From NCBI RefSeq assembly GCF_002863225.1, contig NZ_PKEK01000090.1:57194-121193 (forward strand): DNA of 64,000 nt. Reading direction: 5' to 3'. The stretch is from Mycobacterium sp. (GTDB lineage Bacteria; Actinomycetota; Actinomycetes; Mycobacteriales; Mycobacteriaceae). Position 1 is the stretch's first letter, and each line of letters starts with the position of its first letter. Shown here piece by piece: positions 58,140 through 64,000 of this stretch. Both the position numbers and the translations under genes were made by a program. Under the pieces are notes generated by a model that saw only the letters and a program-made list of their open reading frames with translations, did not search any database and had not been told where the DNA came from.

Positions 58140-61100
58140 GCCGCTTGATCTTCGAGGCCCGCCGCCGGCTGCCCTCGCCGGTGACCCGCAAGGGCAGCAT
58201 CAACATCGAGGCACCGCCGGAACTGCCGCGGGTGATCCCGCCGTCGTTGCTGCGCCGCGCGCTGCCCGTGGTGATCGTGCTGCTGATCGTCGGGATGATC
58301 GTCGCGATGGTGGCCACCGGCATGCGGCTCATCTCGCCGCAGACCTTGTTCTTCCCGTTCGTGCTGCTGCTGGCCGCGACGGCGTTCTTCCGTGGGGGAG
58401 ACAACAAATCGCGCACCGAGGAGGTCGACGCCGAGCGCGCCGACTACCTGCGCTACCTGTCGGTGATTCGGGACAACATCCGGGCGCAGGCGGCTGCTCA
58501 GCGCGCCGCGGCCGAATGGTCGCATCCCGAACCCGCGGAACTGGCCGCGATCCCCGGATCGCGACGGCAGTGGGAGCGCGACCCCCGGGACGGTGATTTC
58601 CTGGTGGTGCGGGCCGGTGTGCATTCGGCGGCCTTGGACACCGCGCTGCGGGTCAACGACACCGCCGACGAGGTCGACCTCGAACCGGTGTCGCACAGCG
58701 CATTACGCAGCCTGCTGGACACTCAACGCACGGTGCGCGATGTCCCGACCGGTATCGACCTGACCAAGCTCTCGCGGATCACCGTGCTCGGTGACGAGGA
58801 CGACGTCCGTGGCGCACTACGGGCCTGGGTGGCTCAGGCGGTCACGTGGCACGACCCGACCGTGCTCGGTGTGGCGGTCGCGACTTCGGACCTGGAGTCA
58901 GCGGACTGGTCATGGCTGAAATGGCTTCCGCACGTGGACATTCCGGCCGAGGCCGACGGCGTCGGTCCGGCCCGCTACCTGTCCAGCAAGCCGGACGAGC
59001 TGGCAGCGCTACTCGGACCGGTGTTGTCCGACCGCCCCGCGTTCACCGCCGGCTCGGGTGATGCGCTGCGGCACCTGCTGATCATCGTCGACGACCCGGA
59101 CTACGACCTGAACGCCTCTGCGCTGGCGGCCGCCCGGGCCGGGGTCACCGTGGTCTACCGATCGACCACCGCACCGCACCGGGAGCAGTACTCCGACCCC
59201 GAGCGTCCCATCCTGCGGTTTGCCAACGGCGCGATCGAGCGCTGGCAGACCGGTGGCTGGCAGAGCTACATCGACCACGCCGATTTCCTCGGTGTCGACG
59301 ACGCGGTGCATGTCGCGCGCCGACTGTCCCGCTGGGACTCCAATCCCACCCACAGCGGTCTGCAGTCGACGGCCACCCGCGGTGCCACCTTCACGACGCT
59401 GCTGGGAATTCCGGACGCGTCGCGCCTGGACGTCCCGACGTTGTGGGCGCCGAGGCACCGCGACGACGAACTGCGGGTGCCGATCGGTGTCACGGCCACC
59501 GGTGAGCCGCTCATGTTCGACCTCAAGGACGAGGCCGAGGGCGGGATGGGGCCGCACGGCCTGATGATCGGTATGACCGGCGCCGGCAAGTCGCAGACGT
59601 TGATGTCGATCCTGTTGTCGCTGTTGACGACCCATTCAGCCGATCGGCTGATCGTGATCTACGCCGACTTCAAGGGTGAGGCGGGCGCCGATATCTTCCG
59701 CCACTTCCCGCAGGTCGTCGCGGTGATCTCCAACATGGCCGAGAAGAAGTCGCTGGCCGACCGGTTCGCCGACACGTTGCGCGGTGAGGTGGCGCGACGG
59801 GAAACGCTGCTCCGCGAGGCCGGGCGCGCGGTCCAGGGCAGCGCGTTCAACTCGGTGACCGAATACGAGAACGCCATCGCGGCCGGTCATGACCTGGCGC
59901 CGATCCCGACGCTGTTCGTCGTGGCCGACGAGTTCACCTTGATGCTGGCCGACCACCCCGAATACGCGGAGCTCTTCGATTACGTTGCCCGCAAAGGACG
60001 TTCGTTCCGGATCCACATCCTGTTCGCGTCGCAGACCTTGGACGTCGGCAAGATCAAGGACATCGACAAGAACACTTCGTACCGAATCGGTCTGAAGGTG
60101 GCCAGCCCCGCGGTGTCACGCTCGATCATCGGTGTGGAGGACGCCTACCACATCGAAGCGGGCAAGGAGCACAAGGGAGTTGGCTTCCTGGTGCCCGCGC
60201 CCGGTGCTGCGCCGATCAAGTTCCGCAGTACCTACGTCGACGGCATCTACGACCCACCGCAGACACCGAAAACGCTTGTGGTGCACTCGGCTCCGGAGCC
60301 GAAGCTGTTCACGGCCGGCCGGGTGGAACCCGACCAGACCACTGTGATCGCCAAGAACGGCCACGACGAGCCGATCGCGCCGTCGCGCAAACTGATCGCC
60401 ACCATCGGCGATCAGCTGGCGCGGTTCGGCCCGCGGGCGCCCGAGCTGTGGCTGCCGCCACTCGACGAGGTCATCCCGCTGAGTGCTGCGCTGGCGCGCG
60501 CCTCGGTGCCTCGCGGCGAATGGCGTTGGCCGCTGGGCGAGATCGACCGGCCGTTCCAGATGCGCCGCGACTCGTTGGTGTTCGACGCGCGGTCCTCGGC
60601 CGGCAACCTGTTGATCCACGGTGGCGCGAAGTCCGGTAAATCGACTGCGCTGCAGACGTTCATCCTGTCGGCCGCCAGCCTGCACTCGCCCCGCGAGGTC
60701 AGCTTCTACTGCCTCGACTACGGCGGCGGCCAGCTGAGGACGCTCGAAGACCTGGCGCACGTCGGCAGCGTGGCGTCGTCGCTGGAGCCGGAACGGATCC
60801 GTCGCACCTTCGGGGAGCTGGAGCAGCTGCTGCGGTCGCGACAGGAGCGGGAAGTCTTCCGCGACAAGCAAGGTCCGGACGACGGGCTGGGCCAGGTCTT
60901 CCTGGTCATCGACAACCTGTACGCGTTCAGCCGGGACAACACCGATCAGTTCAACACCCGAAACCCGTTGCTGAGCAAGGTGACCGAGCTGGTGAACGTC
61001 GGCTTGGCCTACGGCATCCACGTGGTCGCCACCACCCCGAGCTGGCTCGAGGTGCCACTGGCGATGCGGGACGGCCTGGGAATGCGACTGGAGCTCAAGC

Positions 61101-62086
61101 TGCACGACGCGCGGGACAGCAATGTCCGGGTGGTCGGTGCGCTCCACCGTCCGGCCGAGGGTGTGCCGGCCGACCAGCCGGGTCGTGGTCTGACCATGGC
61201 CGCCGAGCACTTCCTGATCGCCGCGCCGGAGCTCGACCAGGTCGCTGCGATCAACGCCCGGCACGAGGGCATCGCCGCGCCACCGGTCCGGCTGCTGCCC
61301 CGGAACCTGGGCCCGGATGCGCTCGAGCCGGTGTACGGGGGTGCCGATCGGATCGTGATCGGGCAGCGCGAAGAAGACCTGGCCGCGGTCCAACTCGACT
61401 TCGCCCAGGATCCGCTGTTGTTGGTGCTGGGTGACACCCGGAGCGGCAAGACGACGTTGCTGCGCCACATCATCCGCACGATCCGCGACAACTCGACGCC
61501 GGACCGCGTCGCCTTCACGGTGATCGACCGCCGACTGCATCTCGTCGACGAGCCGCTGTTCCCGGACAACGAGTACACCGCCAACATCGATCGGGTGACA
61601 CCGGCGATGCTCGGTCTGGCCGGACTCATCGAGAAGCGGCGACCGCCGGCCGGTCTGGACGCGTCGCAGCTGACCGGGTGGTCATTCGAGGGGCACACGC
61701 ACTACCTGATCATCGACGACGTCGACCAGATACCGGACTCGCCGGCGTTGACCGGACCCTATGTGGGACAGCGTCCTTGGACACCGCTGATCGGGTTGCT
61801 GGCACAGGCGGGAGATCTCGGGCTGCGGGTCATCGTCACCGCCCGGGCCAGCGGCGCCGCACACGCGCTGATGACCAGCCCGCTGCTGCGCCGGTTCAGC
61901 GACCTGCAAGCCACCACGTTGCTGCTGTCCGGCAACCCGGTGGACGGCGGCAAAGTCCGCGGTCAGCGCTTCGATCGGCTGCCGCCCGGGCGGGCAATTC
62001 TGCTGGCCGACAGCGACACCCCGACATACGTCCAGTTGGTCAATCCGCTCGTCGACGAAAGCGTCGCCGTCGACGGCGGCAGGTGA
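58136..62086 (+). CDS. eccC3: ESX-3 FtsK/SpoIIIE ATPase EccC3
   Basis: Two TM then three ATPase domains: [30 protein letters not shown]. Confidence 0.96.
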   Translation: MSRLIFEARRRLPSPVTRKGSINIEAPPELPRVIPPSLLRRALPVVIVLLIVGMIVAMVATGMRLISPQTLFFPFVLLLAATAFFRGGDNKSRTEEVDAERADYLRYLSVIRDNIRAQAAAQRAAAEWSHPEPAELAAIPGSRRQWERDPRDGDFLVVRAGVHSAALDTALRVNDTADEVDLEPVSHSALRSLLDTQRTVRDVPTGIDLTKLSRITVLGDEDDVRGALRAWVAQAVTWHDPTVLGVAVATSDLESADWSWLKWLPHVDIPAEADGVGPARYLSSKPDELAALLGPVLSDRPAFTAGSGDALRHLLIIVDDPDYDLNASALAAARAGVTVVYRSTTAPHREQYSDPERPILRFANGAIERWQTGGWQSYIDHADFLGVDDAVHVARRLSRWDSNPTHSGLQSTATRGATFTTLLGIPDASRLDVPTLWAPRHRDDELRVPIGVTATGEPLMFDLKDEAEGGMGPHGLMIGMTGAGKSQTLMSILLSLLTTHSADRLIVIYADFKGEAGADIFRHFPQVVAVISNMAEKKSLADRFADTLRGEVARRETLLREAGRAVQGSAFNSVTEYENAIAAGHDLAPIPTLFVVADEFTLMLADHPEYAELFDYVARKGRSFRIHILFASQTLDVGKIKDIDKNTSYRIGLKVASPAVSRSIIGVEDAYHIEAGKEHKGVGFLVPAPGAAPIKFRSTYVDGIYDPPQTPKTLVVHSAPEPKLFTAGRVEPDQTTVIAKNGHDEPIAPSRKLIATIGDQLARFGPRAPELWLPPLDEVIPLSAALARASVPRGEWRWPLGEIDRPFQMRRDSLVFDARSSAGNLLIHGGAKSGKSTALQTFILSAASLHSPREVSFYCLDYGGGQLRTLEDLAHVGSVASSLEPERIRRTFGELEQLLRSRQEREVFRDKQGPDDGLGQVFLVIDNLYAFSRDNTDQFNTRNPLLSKVTELVNVGLAYGIHVVATTPSWLEVPLAMRDGLGMRLELKLHDARDSNVRVVGALHRPAEGVPADQPGRGLTMAAEHFLIAAPELDQVAAINARHEGIAAPPVRLLPRNLGPDALEPVYGGADRIVIGQREEDLAAVQLDFAQDPLLLVLGDTRSGKTTLLRHIIRTIRDNSTPDRVAFTVIDRRLHLVDEPLFPDNEYTANIDRVTPAMLGLAGLIEKRRPPAGLDASQLTGWSFEGHTHYLIIDDVDQIPDSPALTGPYVGQRPWTPLIGLLAQAGDLGLRVIVTARASGAAHALMTSPLLRRFSDLQATTLLLSGNPVDGGKVRGQRFDRLPPGRAILLADSDTPTYVQLVNPLVDESVAVDGGR

Positions 62087-62110
62087 GTTTCAACAAAAGG
62101 AGTTGGTGTC

Positions 62111-62419
62111 ATGACACTGCGAGTTGTTCCAGAAGGTCTGGCGTCGGCAAGCGCCGCCGTCGAAGCGATCACCGCCCGGCTGGCGGCCGCGCACGCGGGT
62201 GCCGCCCCGGCCATCACGGCCGTGGTTCCGTCCGCCGCTGACCCGGTCTCGTTGCAGACCGCCGCCGGCTTCAGCGCCCAGGGCGCCGAGCACGAGGCGG
62301 TGGCCGCCCAAGGTGTCGAGGAGCTCGGGCGTGCCGGCCTGGGCGTCGGTGAATCCGGCGTGAGCTATGCGGCCGGTGACGCCGCAGCCGCCGCGACATA
62401 TGTGGGCGGCGGCAGCTGA
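62111..62419 (+). CDS. PE5: PE family protein PE5
   Basis: [48 protein letters not shown]-terminal YxxxD (YAAGD). Confidence 0.93.
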   Translation: MTLRVVPEGLASASAAVEAITARLAAAHAGAAPAITAVVPSAADPVSLQTAAGFSAQGAEHEAVAAQGVEELGRAGLGVGESGVSYAAGDAAAAATYVGGGS

Positions 62420-62421
62420 CG

Positions 62422-63846
62422 ATGACAGCGCCGGTGTGGATGGCTTCGCCGCCTGAGGTGCATTCCGTGCTCCTCAGCAGCGGCCCTGGACCCGGGTCGC
62501 TACTCGCGGCCGCGGGTGCTTGGGCTGCGCTGAGCACTGAATACGCTTCGGCGGCAAGCGATCTCACATCGCTGCTGGCCTCTGTCCAGGCTGGCGCGTG
62601 GCAGGGCCCGAGCGCCGAGGAATACGTGAGCGCGCATCTGCCCTTCTTGGCGTGGCTCACCGAAGCCAGCGCGAACAGTGCCGGCGCGGCGGCGCAGCAC
62701 GAGGTCGCGGCGGCCGCTTACACGACCGCTCTGGCCGCGATGCCGACCATTCCGGAGTTGGCGACCAATCACGTCATTCACGGCGTGCTGATCGCGACGA
62801 ACTTCTTCGGCCTCAACACAATTCCGATCGCGGTCAACGAAGCCGATTACGTCCGGATGTGGATACAGGCGGCCACCACGATGGCGACCTATCAAGCGAT
62901 CTCGGGTGCGTCGCTGGCGTCGGCTCCGCGCACCGAGGTGGCACCGCCGGTGCTCAAGACCAACGACGCCTCGCCAGCCGCCGTCGTGCCGCCGACGGGT
63001 GACTTCTTCCTCGATATCTACAACCAGTTGGTTCAGCTCATCGAGGATCCGAGTGGGACGCTCAGCGCGATTTTCTCAAACCCGGCCACCTACTTCCCGT
63101 TACTGTTTTTTGTCGCCTACCAGGTCTTCAGCAACGTCGGTGCGGCAATCACGTATCCGTTGTTGATCGCCGGCTCCATCATGGCGGTCGTCATCCCGTT
63201 CGTACTGCAGATGCTGACGGCGAACCCCGAGGTGCTCCCGTTGCTGACGGCTCCCGCAGGTGGTCAGACCGCACCCCAGCCGGCTCAACAGGTATCTCCG
63301 GTCGTGGTTACGGCCCCAGCAGCGGCCGGCACGGCGGCGACTCCCGCTCCCTCCTCGGCGGCCGGCGCCGCGGGGGGTGCGGCCCCGGCCGCCGCTCCGG
63401 CCGCCGGCTTCCCGTACATGGTGGGCGGTATGGACCCGGGCGGGGACCCAGGCCCGACCCTCATCGACCGCGACGAGAACAAGGCGCCGGGTAGCGCCAT
63501 CCCTGCGGCCGCAGCGGCATTCGCCGTGAGTCGGGACAAAACCCGCTCGCGTCGGCGACGCAGAGCCGAAATGCACGATCACGCAGACGAATTCGCTGAC
63601 ATGAATGTCGACGTCAACCCGGACTGGGGTGCCCGCGACGATCGTGACCTGGTCTCGGCGGCGGTGGCATCGGGCAACGGTTCGGGTGCGCTGGGTTTTT
63701 CCGGCACAGTCGAGAAAGACAGCTCTGCTGAAGCGTCGGGCTTGGCGACGTTGAGCAGCAACGGATTTGGAAGTGGCCCGCGCATGCCGATGGTGCCGGG
63801 CACATGGGATCCGGAGACATCGGAAGGGGAGGGGGAGCACGGCTGA
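62422..63846 (+). CDS. PPE4: PPE family protein PPE4
   Basis: WMASPPEVHSVLLSSGPGPGSLLAAAGAWAALS...GAWQGPSAEEYVSAH. Confidence 0.94.
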   Translation: MTAPVWMASPPEVHSVLLSSGPGPGSLLAAAGAWAALSTEYASAASDLTSLLASVQAGAWQGPSAEEYVSAHLPFLAWLTEASANSAGAAAQHEVAAAAYTTALAAMPTIPELATNHVIHGVLIATNFFGLNTIPIAVNEADYVRMWIQAATTMATYQAISGASLASAPRTEVAPPVLKTNDASPAAVVPPTGDFFLDIYNQLVQLIEDPSGTLSAIFSNPATYFPLLFFVAYQVFSNVGAAITYPLLIAGSIMAVVIPFVLQMLTANPEVLPLLTAPAGGQTAPQPAQQVSPVVVTAPAAAGTAATPAPSSAAGAAGGAAPAAAPAAGFPYMVGGMDPGGDPGPTLIDRDENKAPGSAIPAAAAAFAVSRDKTRSRRRRRAEMHDHADEFADMNVDVNPDWGARDDRDLVSAAVASGNGSGALGFSGTVEKDSSAEASGLATLSSNGFGSGPRMPMVPGTWDPETSEGEGEHG

Positions 63847-63895
63847 GCATGTGTACGTATGGCAACGGTAATCGAATGAGGAAGGGATTTCAGGG

Positions 63896-64000
63896 ATGAG
63901 TTTGTTGGATGCTCACATTCCGCAGTTGGTGGCGTCGCAGTCGGCGTTTGGTGCCAAGGCGGGTTTGATGCGGTCGACGATTGGTCAGGCCGAGCAGGAG
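63896..64000 (+). CDS. esxG: ESAT-6-like EsxG, truncated by window end
   Basis: MSLLDAHIPQLVASQSAFGAKAGLMRSTIGQAEQE, EsxG N-terminus. Confidence 0.93.
   Translation, partial: MSLLDAHIPQLVASQSAFGAKAGLMRSTIGQAEQE

Noticed and set aside
60116-61540. 474-aa minus-strand ORF antisense to eccC3
   Set aside because: Shadow ORF in a conserved ATPase gene.

Overview
High-GC actinobacterial (mycobacterial) chromosome segment. Gene content and order match the M. tuberculosis Rv0223c-Rv0287 neighbourhood by my recognition of the protein sequences (no search was run). Main blocks: an Asp23/AmaP-like envelope operon; ALDH, methyltransferase, glycosyltransferase and cell-wall arabinan genes (aftD); lpqI; fabG4-htdX / fadA2 / fadE5; the sdh1 succinate dehydrogenase operon; aac(2')-Ic; kipI-kipA; a LigD-type polymerase; fadD2 and fadE6; several TetR and HxlR switches; and the start of the ESX-3 type VII secretion locus (eccA3-eccB3-eccC3-PE5-PPE4-esxG, cut by the window end). 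The most interesting non-coding signals are: (1) a SigF-type promoter plus structured intergenic region between fadA2 and fadE5 at the known position of sRNA F6/Mcr14; (2) three MIRU-like intergenic elements, each filling a stop-to-start junction; (3) a shared TTAC-N6-GTAA operator at the fabG4/fadA2 and fadE5 promoters; (4) a stack of dyads, including Zur-like and IdeR-like boxes, upstream of eccA3; (5) an AT-rich island (about 43% GC by hand count, 45181-45540) with iterated CAGTA motifs between an orphan DNA-binding-like protein and a secreted Gly/His/Trp-rich repeat protein. Start codons were chosen by eye from family alignment and overlap logic and may be off by a few codons.
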